Below are positions 1-10,769 of a stretch of 64,000 nucleotides of DNA, in pieces. The DNA is from Sequoia sempervirens (Eukaryota; Streptophyta; Pinopsida; Cupressales; Cupressaceae). The position numbers and the translations under genes are program-made. Where the stretch lies: positions 1 to 64,000 of the forward strand of contig VDFB02321300.1 of the NCBI GenBank assembly GCA_007258455.2. The letters are read 5' to 3'. How positions within the stretch are numbered: position 1 is the stretch's first letter; every line of letters starts with the position of its first letter. The notes beneath the pieces were generated by a model, which did no database searches, was not told the origin of the DNA, and saw nothing but the letters and a program-made list of their open reading frames with translations.

Positions 1-1660
1 CCACACTTAGATTTTTTTTCCCAACTCACCCCTTCAAGTCAAGGCACATATGAGGGGGTCTACTTCAAATTTTCTATACTTAGATTTTTTTTCCAGCCTC
101 TCCACAAGTCAAGGGAGAATTCAAGGGGGTGAGATTCAAATTTAAATGCCTTAGAAATTTTCAAGGCCTCCTCTTCTTCTTAGGGGCATATGAGGCCTTG
201 AGCTTCCAATTTTCAATATTTAGATATTTCTTGGAACTTCTCTTCATCTTAAGGCGCATTTGGGGTAGGGAGCTGGATATTTTCAACACTTAGAATTTTT
301 CATCACTAGCTGAGTGAGTCAGGGCACATTTAGAGGGTGGAGGTGGACTTAAGTCCAACACTTAGAATTTTTTTATGGCTTCAAGGCAAGTTGGGCGCAT
401 TTTGGGGGGGGTCAAGTAGGACGAGCTTCAGACTTGGAAAATTTTTAGCCTTCTGCCAGCTGAAATGAGGGTGCATTTGAGGAGGTGAGCAAGATTGACT
501 TCAGACTTAGGCATTTTTCATCCTTCTACCAGCTCAATACTTACTATATATAGTAAGTTCCAAGTTTTCCCTCTTTTGAAGCTCAGATTGATTTGAAATT
601 TTAACCACAGGATCCTCATGACCTAGTTACCCTGTTCACACTGCCGTCCAGAGCTGACCTGCTATTTATGGCATGTTTCTGAAGGTGGTTTACTATTTAT
701 AGCAACTGCTTGATTTCATGACTTCCCCAGCTCCTTTTGACTTGAAATTTGAATGTCGTGACCCTCATCGATAGACTTGTCTGTTCACACTGGCGTCTGC
801 TGCTAACTTACTATTTATAGCCTGTTTCTGGAATGCCTTACTATAAATAGTAAGTGCTCCGATTTCCCTCAAATTTTATTAGTAGATAGCTTGAAAGATA
901 TTGATCACAGTGGGATACACCGATTTTCGGAGATTTTGGCGTTTGACCCCTCATTTTGGGTCATGAAGCTGGAAACCCTAATTATCTTGCATGTGCTTTT
1001 GATCACCTCTGTTTGACCCCATTTCTGTTGCATGTCATCGGGTTCATGATTTTGAAGTGTTGGGCAGCTGCCGGAGTGAACCTACTAAAAATAGTAAGTG
1101 GTTGAAAAAGTGACCAATCAGCTGTCAAATGAGTTTGCATGTTACACTTCCTGAGAGATCTCGAAAAACCCAGAAAAATTATCAACATGCGAGCACTGGC
1201 TAAAAATAGCAAGTCCTGAAAAAGTGATCAACTCTGCCTGCATGTCACATCGTTGCGAAGCTCTCGGAAAACCCAAAAAGATTATGCCGACATGCGCTGA
1301 GAAATCCTGCATGCAAACCCTAAAAATAGCCTCCGAAGATAGCTCCTGAAAAAGGTCCTGATCCTGATTTGTATGTTACACCATTGTAAAGCTTTCGAAA
1401 AACCCACAAAGAATGTCCATCCATGCGTTGAAAAACTTTGCATGCAAACCCTAAAATCAGCTTCCGAAGCCCAGACTGCTAAAAATAGGAAGTTGTCCGT
1501 TCTAGCTCAAAATTTGCAGGTAGATAGCTCAAGGTGCTCAAAATGCACTATATCGGTCAGAATTTCTACTGTGTTGAGAAAATGCCCCAAATCAAATACC
1601 TACTAAAAATAGTAAGTTGTCGGAACTTGGTGAAAACTTAGTGGAAACTTGTTTGTAGCC
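1..1660 (-). repeat. Repeat-rich retroelement leader, copy A
   Basis: No coding sequence. On the + strand, 1-540 is a degenerate repeat of roughly 80-110 bp, each unit holding a run like CACTTAGAATTTTT and a box like GGCGCATTT. From 541 to 1620 come palindromic boxes of the type TTACTATTTATAGTAAG or CTAAAAATAGTAAG (541, 688, 837, 1081, 1320, 1601) and tandem units of about 130 bp containing CATGTTACACC and AAACCCTAA. The whole block recurs about 4.4 kb downstream. Minus orientation is inferred from the TATA box between the copies and from the same order of parts (palindromes, GGGCGC repeats, ORF, LTR) read on the minus strand at 31-26 kb. The short ORFs here lie inside repeats and are not supported. 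Confidence 0.7.
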
Positions 1661-3590
1661 CTCTGTTGACGTGGTTTTTGTGACCGCACCAACACAGAAT
1701 AAAGTTTCCCAACGGACCCTATCCTCTCTTGAACAAAGTTTCCTGCATGCTAAGATTGTGAGATAGATCATACATTTAACTCCAAGGTTCCTTAAGTGCG
1801 AATAGTCTCAGTTGGCTTGATGTGATTTTGCCGGTATTTCAAGGGGACTTACACAATTGTTCGGCAGTTGACAACAGACAACGGACTAAGGGATTTCATG
1901 TAATTCGAATGATTTAGCAAGTGAGCACAAGTTCTTAATCCTAACCAGAAATGAACAGAAATTAAATGAGTGTAGGGCCTAAGAAGTTTATGTTCTATTC
2001 TAGGGCGTGGGACATGGCGATCAATTCTTACAGACTTCAACCAGGTTTTGCTTTGCCTCGCTTCGGACAGCTTCCACAAAACTGGTGCAATCTTCAGAGG
2101 AGTGACTCAAGATGTTCAGATCACGATTTAGCATGAAGGCACCATCACAACGACGCATGCCAACATATAAACCATAATCGAAGTTAAGTTTCACAAAGTT
2201 CCAGTTGACCACGCAAGGCGAACCCACCGTCAGCGAGCCCACTAGTGGTATGGACAAGTGAAGTCTTGTTCAAATCAAGCACCACATTCCACAATTACTA
2301 AGTACTTGCATGAAATGAAATCTACTTTACTTTAAGCTACTTCAAGATGCTCCGTGAATTGGAAGGACGAAGAAGCCTCAACAACTACTCATAACAAAGA
2401 AGAAATCACCATCAATGAAAAATTCTTTTATTATGAAAGCATTCATGACAACTTCTTACAAAGTATTCAATGGGAAGACTTTCCTTCCTCTTCAATCTAA
2501 ACTATACTATCAACTATCTAATTGCTCTCTACTCCTTCTCTGCTATCCTAACTCTGATCTAATTCTAATTTCTAATTTCTAATGAGTTACAAATGACGGG
2601 GACTCCCCCTTTTATAGTTGGCCAAGTCCAACGGACGGCTCAGATTACAATTGGCTGGATGGCCCAGATCATGCCACCTCAGCCCTAAACAGGATTCGCC
2701 CTAAAAACCGCCACAAAGGAGAGTGGGGTAATAAATGCGCCATTAATGTCCACCATCCTTCTAGAAGATTCTTGGTTGTAGACGCGTTCACACTGTTCTC
2801 GATCTTCTTCTTGACATTGTTCTTCAACTTCTTCTTTGTCACTCGAGGTATACTAAGTCTCAACACTTAGCCATTTTTCGCAACTTTCCTCCTTCATCAC
2901 TTTAAGTCATCACCGCTTGGTCTCGACGTTCCTCCTGCAAAACAAGCAAGGAGAAGAGTATTAGAACACTTCATAATATAAATCAACTTATTCTACCGCC
3001 AGATTTTCACGCTTCTAACTTCCTGCCGCTCATCGCCTTTCTTAGCCAACTCGCTCAAATTCTTCTTGCCTTAGCCAAATTTCCAACCCATCTTGTATTC
3101 TCACCGGGCATATTTCACTGCATATTTCATCCTAAACTCGAACTCGAGAAGAAATTTTCATCGAATTTGACCAAAATTATCTAGGCTTATCATTTTCAAA
3201 TTCATTCAATAGGCATTTTATCTTCAACAACATCATTTATTCCTTGCCTTAGAAAATTTTCAAATTTCCCTTAGGAAATTCATCAACCCGGTGCCCATTT
3301 AAAATCTTTACCTCGGAATCCTTGGCAAGCTGTGGAAGACCTTAGAATCCATTCCTCATTGATAATCTTCAATACCTAGAAGAAAATTTCCTTTAGAACG
3401 CGTCGAACTCATGGGTGTACAACGAACGGGTTCATTTAATTTTCTTGAATTTTGAACCTTTAAAAATATTTTCAACAATTTTAATCCCATTCTTCATCTC
3501 TGCGATCATCCTGTTGCTCTGACTTGAGAAAATTTTAAATCCACCTCGCGAAGTAGGCACTTACTGACTTCATCTCCAGCAAATTCATTC
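1660..3590 (-). mobile_element. Probable LTR between leader copies A and B
   Basis: This spacer separates two direct copies of one leader block. On the minus strand it has a good TATA box (CTATAAAAGGGGG, 2605-2617) and, near the border with copy A, a nine-base match to the primer-binding site expected for plant tRNA-Phe (TGGTGCGGT, 1683-1691). This fits a minus-strand LTR sitting in a tandem internal-LTR-internal array. I could not place TG..CA ends or a second LTR copy, so the borders are approximate. The short ORFs, such as 2021-2257 on the minus strand, resemble nothing I recognise. Confidence 0.4.
2605..2617 (-). promoter_or_regulatory. TATA box of putative minus-strand LTR
   Basis: Read on the minus strand this is CTATAAAAGGGGG, a close match to the plant TATA consensus in otherwise non-coding sequence. 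Transcription would start near 2580 and run toward position 1, through leader copy A. Confidence 0.45.
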
Positions 3591-5970
3591 GTGTCCAGGA
3601 AATTCATCACTTCACCAGACTTAGGCATTTTTCTCCTAAGGAAAATTTCTTTGCCTTAGAAAATTTTGAATCACTTAGCATTTTGAAAAATTTTGCCTTA
3701 GAAATTTTTATATTCACCTTCAATCAATCTGCCTATGGTGAGGAAAATTTTATTTCAACTTTACTTGGAAAAATTTCCTTGAAAGCACATATCATGGAAG
3801 ATACTTAATCTCAACGCCTAGCATGTTATATTTTTCACTCACCATCTTAGGCGCATTTTACATATGGAAGAGGATAAAACTTTCCACGCCTAGAATATTT
3901 ATTCATCCTCACCTTAAGCGCACCCCACATCTAGAAGAGGATACTTCACACTTCAACGCCTAGCATCACTTTATGCCTTGGGCGCATTTAACAAGTAGAG
4001 GAGAATAACATTTCAAACGCCTCCAACAAGTGACTTTTAAACTTCCTCTTTTTTGTCCTCACATGCCCTCTTTTGGGCGCATTTAGCCATGGGTGAAGGA
4101 CGAATTTCACACTTAGAAAAAATTTCAAATCATCTACTTGAAGAGGGTGCAAATGAAGGCATGAGGAGGATAAACATCTCAACGCCTAGCTTTGACTTCT
4201 GTCTTTATGTGCCTTCAACACCTTGTCTTCTTCCTCCTTTGCATGAATTCGAATTTCTTTAACTCATTTTGCATGAATACCAACTTTGCATGAACACCAA
4301 CTTTGCATGGGCGTTTGTCTTTTTGCATGTTTTGCATGGTGCATTCAGCTTGTTGAGGAGGGAGGAATCTTTTTCAACGCCTTAGCTCTTGTCCTCACAT
4401 GCCTTGATTTGGGCGCATTTTGCCCATGGATGAACTTTACTTAGAAATTTTTTTGCATGTCATGCTTTCAAGGTGGGCGCATTTCTTATAGTGAGGTGGA
4501 TAAGCTTCGAACGCCTTTTACTTGTGACTCTTGAGCTTTATTTTTTGTCTTCACATGCCTGCTTTTGGGCGCATTTAGGCCTAGGAGGAGGATGAAACAT
4601 GTTGACTCCTTTGACCTCTTTTCTGCTAGGCGCATTTGAGCATATGTGGTGGATGAAACTCATACTTAGAAAATTTTTGCATGCCACTACCTTGAGCTGG
4701 GCGCATTTTGGCATGAGAGCAGGATGAACTTTTATACTTAGAAATTTTTTAGCATGCTATCACCTTGAGGGCGCATTTGGAGGTGGCAGAAGATTCAACA
4801 ATGCCTTAGAATATATTTTTTTACCATCTTATTTCTCCTTGGGCGCATTTTGAAGGTGGAGGAGGACGAGGCTCAACACTTAGTAAATTTCTTGATGCCT
4901 CTACCACCTTGGGCGCATTTCCTGGGTGCTGCAAGATGAAATTCATGCCTTAGCCATTTTTCCTGACCTCTGCCAGCCTCTCCATGCCTGCTATTTATAG
5001 TAAGCCTTTTAATTCTCACACTTCGAAAGCTCAGATTGCCTTGAAATTTTGAACACTGCATCTTCACGATTTCATCAACCTATTGACACTGCTATTTCGG
5101 GTTGGCCTGCTATTTTTAGCCCATTTCTAAAGGTGATTTACTATAGATAGTAACTGCTCGTTTCTGATATCCCCACAACTCCGTTTGATTTGGAATTCGA
5201 ATGAGGCGCTCCTCACCACGTGACCTGCCTGCTGACATCGGTGCATGCAACTAACTTGCTATTTTTAGCCTGTTTCCAAAATGACTTACTATAAATAGTA
5301 AGTGTTCCGTTTGTCTTCAAATTTTACCAGCAGATAGCTTGAAGGATGCTGATCGTGGTGGTTTACACCGGTTTTCGAAAATTCTGACTTTTTACCCCTC
5401 TTTTCAGGTCCCGAAGTTGGAAACCCTAATTTGTTCTGCATGCACATCAAATGATCTCCGTTTGTTCTCGTTTCTGCTGCATTGCGATCAACTCGTGATT
5501 CTGAAGTGCTGGGAAGCGGCTGCCGGGATGCACCTGCTAAAAATAGTAAGTTCCTTAATGAGTGACCATCTCCGTTTGCATGTCACATCATCGCGAAGCT
5601 CTCGAAAAACCCATGAGGAATATGCCGACATGCAAAGAAAACCCTGACATGCAAACCCTAAAAATAGCCTCCGAAGGCTGAACTCTGAAAGTCGTTAACT
5701 CATTTTGCATGTTACACCATCATGAAGGTCTCTGAAAACCCAGAAGGAATCTCCAGACATGCGTTGAAAAACTCTGCATCCAAGCCCTGAAATCTGCTCC
5801 GGAAGCTGAACTGCTAAAAATAGAAAGTTGTCTGTTTCAACTCAAATTTTGCGCACGAGCAGTTTGATGCGTTCTGAATGCATTGTGACTGTTAAAACTT
5901 CGAAAGTGCTGATGAAATGCCCTGAATTATACACTTACTAAAAATAGTAAGTTGTCAGAATCTGATGAAA
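3590..5970 (-). repeat. Repeat-rich retroelement leader, copy B
   Basis: Direct copy of the block at 1-1660 with the same order of parts. 3600-4980 is a long degenerate array with GGGCGCATTT boxes (for example 4075, 4410, 4567, 4628, 4698, 4767, 4841, 4910), each paired with a CTTAGAAATTTTT-like run. 4980-5960 holds the palindromic boxes (4989, 5138, 5284, 5535, 5936), matching copy A one by one at an offset of 4.34-4.45 kb. Copy B has a longer GGGCGC array than the part of copy A inside the window. No gene is supported here; the longest ORF (5339-5647) crosses these repeats. Confidence 0.75.
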
Positions 5971-5999
5971 TTTCAGTGAAAACCTGCTCGAATCACACT

Positions 6000-6141
6000 G
6001 ACAACGGTGTTAGTCCTTATTTTCAATATATTCACCTTGTTTGACCTCAAATTGACCAGGAAAGTACAAACCCTAATTTTCAGACTTGGCCAAAATTTTG
6101 TGTTTAAGCTCAATGACGACACATCCCCCGAAAGGCAGACC

Positions 6142-6189
<48 letters not shown>

Positions 6190-6528
6190 CAAAGCCAAAA
6201 GACCAGAACGGAGCAAAAATTAGGGGTCCCCATTTTGAATGGGGCGATGTGTGAAAAGGTCACAACACCCTCCTGACAACAATGTTAGTCTCAAATTTCA
6301 ATAGCCAAACTTGATTTGACCTCAAACCGACGTGAGAAATGAAAACCCTAATTCTACAGACTTAGCCAAAATTTCAATTCGGATGGGCACATCCCCTGAA
6401 AAACAAGCAGCAAAGAGAGAGACAGTGGGAAAAACCAACCAAAAACAAGCCAAAAGACCCAAACGAAGCAAAAATTAGGGGGTCCCCATTTGCAATGGGG
6501 TGATGTGTGAAAAGGTCACAACACAACC
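6000..6528. repeat. 270-bp tandem duplication with (GA)n
   Basis: Two tandem units, about 6000-6274 and 6275-6528. Both start with GACAAC.GTGTTAGTC-like sequence, contain AAACCCTAAT, CATCCCC and CCAAAAGACC, and end with GGTCCCCATTT, an ATGGGG(C/T)GATGTGTGAAAAGGTCACAACAC block. Unit 1 has an expanded (GA)n run at 6149-6184; unit 2 has only GAGAGAGA at the same place. ORFs across it on both strands are low-complexity artefacts. Confidence 0.85.
6149..6184. repeat. (GA)n microsatellite
   Basis: Uninterrupted GA dinucleotide run of about 36 bp inside unit 1 of the 270-bp duplication. It is expanded relative to unit 2. Confidence 0.95.
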
Positions 6529-6530
6529 TA

Positions 6531-6797
6531 GATGAAGCAATTCAAAATGCAATGAAATTTGAGGATACCCCACCTAGAGACAAACCCAAGAACCTTAATG
6601 CACCCTCTGTGTACTCTCTTAGAGACGAAAAGCAAAAGAAGGAAGCATCATTAAGAACATACTCCTACTGTAATGAAAAGATAGGGCAAGGTCATAGGTG
6701 TAAATCAATAGTTGAACTAGAAAGGAAGGGTTTGTGCTTCAAGTGCAAAGAACCATGGGAACAAGGTCACCGATGTAGAGCAAGGGACCGTGCCTAG
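6531..6797 (+). pseudogene. Ty3/gypsy gag fragment (zinc-knuckle end)
   Basis: C-terminal part of a gypsy-type gag protein, the nucleocapsid region that binds element RNA. It begins with a conserved-looking stretch (LDEAIQNAMKFE) and ends with a knuckle of the GLCFKC...GHRC type common in plant gypsy gags. A second, upstream knuckle (YSYCNEKIGQGHRCKS) seems to have lost its first cysteine. The ORF opens inside the preceding 270-bp repeat, so the 5' part of gag is missing, and it ends at a TAG after ARDRA. Reading on, 6800-6930 stays lysine- and glutamate-rich before stops accumulate. No protease or reverse transcriptase follows. A broken remnant rather than a gene. Confidence 0.7.
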
Positions 6798-7324
6798 AAG
6801 ATGGAAGAAAAATACGAAGAGGAAGGCAAAGAAAACACGAGCAAGAAAACAAGGTACGATGAAGGGGATCTCAAAGGTATCCAATCAAAAGAAGAAAGGA
6901 CCATAAACAATTGGAGCTTTGTGGAGGAGCAAATCTAGTAGTTATGATGTGTTTACACCCTCAAGATCTAGAAACATATTACCCAACCAGTCTCCCCAGT
7001 AAGAATTGTAATATGTCAACTTCGAATCTCGTCATAAGACCCCTAAAGTCTCCTTTTCAAGTAAATGGGAAACTTCCTCATAGAACATTACATAGATATA
7101 TGTCATACTTGTAATCTTCTTCTTAAGATCTTGCTTTAAGGTTAAGAGATATCTACAACATTAAAAGAGTTTTAGTTAAAATGAAATTGCTTGAGGGCAA
7201 GCAAATTGAGAGGGGAGGACTATCATGTCCCCTCGCTCAAGACAAAATTGAACCGATGACTATAGTTTGTGAGAATTGGACCCATAGGAGAATTATAGGG
7301 AAAATTAGGACAAGGGACATTACA
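6798..7324 (+). mobile_element. Decayed retroelement tail with LTR-type end
   Basis: Sequence following the gag remnant. It has no convincing long ORF. It finishes with GGGACATTACA (7314-7324), the terminal motif of several LTR ends in this window, preceded by GAATTATAGGGAAAATTAGG, which resembles the end of the solo LTR at 34008. The matching left end was not found. Confidence 0.4.
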
Positions 7325-7784
7325 ATATTAGTTTGCCTTTTTCTCCAAGTGTTGAAGCACAATTAATTAGATGTTTAGTTAGCTGTCCCTGAGGTGCTAC
7401 AACAATGTTTAAAGTCTGACTTACAGTATTCTCTCAAGTTCTCTTATGACTCTATGCCCAATGGACTGTATAAGGCAACTAGTCAATTATTCAGTAGGAA
7501 AATAACCCCCTTGAGATCGCCAAAATGTTGATTTTTTTGAAAAAACCATAACAAAAAAAGAACAGAGAGGAAAGAGAAATTATTTTTTTGCAAAATCAGC
7601 AAAGCATGCAAAAATAATAAAGGAGTTCACTATCTTCAAGAAAGTCAAAGTCAAAGGATAAGGATTGCAAAATATCTTATCCATAGAGGATAAGATTGAC
7701 AACTCATAAAGAAAAAAGGTAAATCTTATCCACAGAGGATAAGGATGACAACTCATAGGAAAAATATCAGCAACCGATGCCAAG
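7325..7784. other. Non-coding spacer with two small hairpins
   Basis: No gene seen. It contains a short direct repeat whose two copies each form a hairpin: CTTATCC-loop-GGATAAG at 7676-7694 and again at 7725-7743, each followed by a GACAACTCATA stretch. The remainder is unassigned and lies just upstream of the decayed ORF that starts at 7785. Confidence 0.5.
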
Positions 7785-9642
7785 TTGATGAGCGATGAAA
7801 TGTCAAGATTTAGTCTCAAGCTTTTCAAGGAGAGACGGTCATACGATACTCATGGTGTCTTCACAGCTCGTCTTGGTCAAAATCATGCACATGCACCTAC
7901 AACTGAGGATTTCTGGACAAATTGTGAAGATGAGTTCGAAGTATGCAAGTGCAACTACTCCAAACTTACCCTTCGGCAGATGGCTGATTTCTTATCAGAA
8001 GATGTGGAAGGACTTTTAGATGATTATGGGGAAGTTCTACTTCCCATGTATGCCCAAGATCAAGTTGAGCAATGACCATTTCCACAAGTTGATTGGTTCA
8101 CCAAAGAGGGTACCTCCATCGAGGAAAGAACAAGCCAAATTGTCAAGAACAAGAAGATTTTCTTGAGCAGTAAAAGGACACGAAAGGTAGTTGCAGAGCC
8201 ACCAATAGTTCATACATCCCTACCTTCTTCTAGACGAAAGCCCAGAGTGAAAGCTATGAGTGTTCCTCCAGAAGGTTCAAAGAACAACAAAATGTCAAGG
8301 AAATTGAAGGAAAAGATGAAGTTTCCTGTTGGGAATCAGCAAGAACAACCATTAGATGCATCGGAAGTTCCAGTTAAGTCAACACCTCAAGCTGAAGTCG
8401 TGCCTCCATCTCCTATCCATATAGATTCAGAAGGCGATTCACCAATTCACGATGTCTCAAGAACGATTGATCCATCAGGAGTTGTTGGAGCTAGAACCGA
8501 TCCTCCCAGAGAAGTTAGTAGAGACTCCTCATCTTGGCTTGAGAACCTGTTGGGTAGGAAGAGGAGGAAGCCTTCTTATCAGTTGAACTTTGCAGAGCTT
8601 GATAGCATCTACCAAGATACATCAGAGAAGAAACTTAAGAAGCAAGTTCATATGGAGAAGAATCCTGATGGCGAGATTGTCCTTGAATTGGCCACACCTC
8701 TAGAGGACAAGAACATTGATGAGGTTGAAATTGATGACTTCAAGGTTGTCAAGGCCAATCTTGGTAGAAGCACCCGACATGCTGATGTAAATCTCTTCGA
8801 GGTTGCAATAGACAATTTGAAGGAACAAGTGCTCAAGGATGGAGAAGATAAGGTAGCCCTCAAGGTTGAGATTCGGCAACTGCAGCAGTATGTTTCCAAC
8901 CTCCTTCATGGTACTTCACGGGCGACCTTGTTGCTTCCGCAAATTATGGAGTCACTTGCAGATCAACATCGGTTGAGCCAGTTGGTCATCTACGAAAAAC
9001 ATTTGAGCGATTGGGTAGAAGAATTCATCACCAAGGGAAGACTTATACTTGCAAAGATGTACCAATTGAGGTACAATGCCAATTATCTTCGCTCAGGGAT
9101 TTAGGAATCTGAGCAGAACATAGCGGAAAGAAAACCAAGAGGATGAGATTGTCATTTCTGACTTGAGGACATCTTTTGATTCAGTTGTTGCAAAAGAGCA
9201 TAAGAAGAAGCTTTTTTCTTGGAGAGAACAACTCTTCAAAGTTAAAACCTACGAAGGAATATCTGTAGAATTGACTGAATATAGAAAAAAGGTTGCTAAT
9301 ACTCTCAAGTTCGTAAGCACGTTTGTGTTACAGATCCCTTATCAATATCGACATGAAGATGGCACTTACTTTGATGTTGATGAAGCATAGATAGATTTTC
9401 AGAACCTTGTGTGTGGTAGTTTTAATGGTGATCCTATTGCCTTGAAGATGAATCATGTGGTTTCCATGTCAGGAAAATTTGATGAATCAACTGAAAAGAG
9501 AAAAGAATTTCTAAATATGATCGCAAATGGTGAAGAGATGTTGGAAGGATAGTGCATTGTTCTAAAGAGTATCAGTGTTCCTGATGAAGAGATAGTTAAC
9601 AACTTTCTGGAGGATATGCTTTTCCAAGTTACTAGTGAGTGA
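7785..9642 (+). pseudogene. Unrecognised ORF of a non-autonomous LTR element
   Basis: A decayed reading frame of about 620 codons. It is open from 7785 to 9104 except for one TGA (8073-8075), then shifts frame and continues to about 9642 with in-frame stops near 9388, 9550 and 9640. The middle is basic and proline/serine-rich (SSKRTRK, SRRKPRVK), then acidic and probably coiled coil (residues about 270-400 of the joined reading). Near the C-terminus is a stretch (KFDESTEKRKEFLNMIANGE) with a clear relative on the minus strand at 27.7-27.8 kb (KFEKVANEVEDFLRSIADGE). There is no zinc knuckle, protease, RT or integrase. It sits directly upstream of an LTR, so it takes the gag position of a non-autonomous element. 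Function unknown. Confidence 0.65.
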
Positions 9643-9749
9643 ACTGCTAGTTGGAGCATGCAAATATTTCTAGAGATAGAACTCAAGTAAAGGCAGCAGT
9701 TAACTTGATGCCTTTTCCAAGTTAAACAAGTTGTTCTCTTTTCATGCAT

Positions 9750-10734
9750 ATCTATTCTTTGGAAATATCTAGTATATAGTTGGAGCTTTCAGTGAATTGA
9801 TGGTTAGTTATTAGTTATATTTTGTTTAGACTTAGAAATAAAGCTTGCATGTTGGCAAGACTATTTGTTAAAAACAAAGATATTTTAGGGTTCCCCACTC
9901 CTTTGTTTGTGTATAAATAAGGGCAGCCTTGCCCATTTATTTTTAACCGTTATTGTGATAACAAATTTCCGAGCTTATTTTGCCTGCTCTGTTATTTAGT
10001 GTCTATTCAACTTTTGTTTATGTAATCTAGTTTGGTCGCATATTGTATGCCTATCTTCGCTACGATTTGCTGTCCCAAAAGTGTTATTGCTGTTAGAATT
10101 TGAGGAAATAAATCTTATGCCTACTTTTCTTTGATCTACGGTCTCAATATCTTTCAATGTTTTGTCTTATATGTTTAACTTGCATAATCTTTAATTCAGC
10201 ATATGTATCAAGTACAATGAGTCTTCGAGTGTGTTTTGGAAGAAAGTTTATTTACGTTTGTGTGTTATCAATCATTCCTTGTCTCTCAATCTTTGAATTT
10301 ACTTGAGTTATTAAAAGCGTCATTAGTTTAGGCCTAGTTGTAGTTGAAAGTTTGCGAAACCAGAGAAAACCTCAGCTACGACACAAAGAGTTCTATAAGC
10401 TTGTGCTCTTAGCTGAGATAAAATGATTGGCAATTAGTTTAGTATTTCTTTTTAAGCATCATCAGCAAAGAGGGAGCTTCCCCTCCTAATTTGAAGAGTA
10501 GTCTAACTATGCATAGTTGTTTGTTTCTTAATCGGACGCATTCCAGAGGTGCAAATTGAAATGCCAACACTCTCCATCTTCTAGAAGATTCCATTTCATT
10601 TAATAAAGTGACGTTATTATATTTATTATTTTTTAATTGAGTCACTTTATTATAAATATCTCTATTATTAATTTAGGACAAAAATAATATTTAATTAATT
10701 AAATAATGTCTGGTCGGAAATTGGGGACATTACA
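9750..10734 (+). mobile_element. 3' LTR of the 7.8-kb element
   Basis: LTR-like sequence in + orientation: TATA box (TATAAATA, 9912-9919) just after TTTTAGGGTTCCCCACTCC, and an end at GGGGACATTACA (10723-10734). Its body is homologous, in reverse orientation, to 26720-27560; shared landmarks include the AATAAAGCTTGC segment, the promoter and the GGAGCTTCCCCTCCTAATTTG segment. The start is not defined, and position 9750 is approximate, just past the decayed ORF. Short ORFs within it are shadows. Confidence 0.65.
9912..9919 (+). promoter_or_regulatory. LTR TATA box
   Basis: TATAAATA followed by AGGGCAGCC. The homologous LTR on the minus strand keeps the same box (TTATAAATAAGAG, around 27411-27417), supporting it as the element promoter. 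Confidence 0.55.
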
Positions 10735-10764
10735 TTTTACTTCACAAATTAAATTGGATTTTGT

Positions 10765-10769
10765 GTTAA
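10765..10769. repeat. Target-site duplication, left (GTTAA)
   Basis: GTTAA immediately left of the TG end at 10770; identical to 15058-15062. Confidence 0.8.

Noticed and set aside
5339..5647. 102-codon ORF as a small gene
   Set aside because: It crosses palindromic boxes and tandem units of leader copy B; the frame is not kept in copy A.
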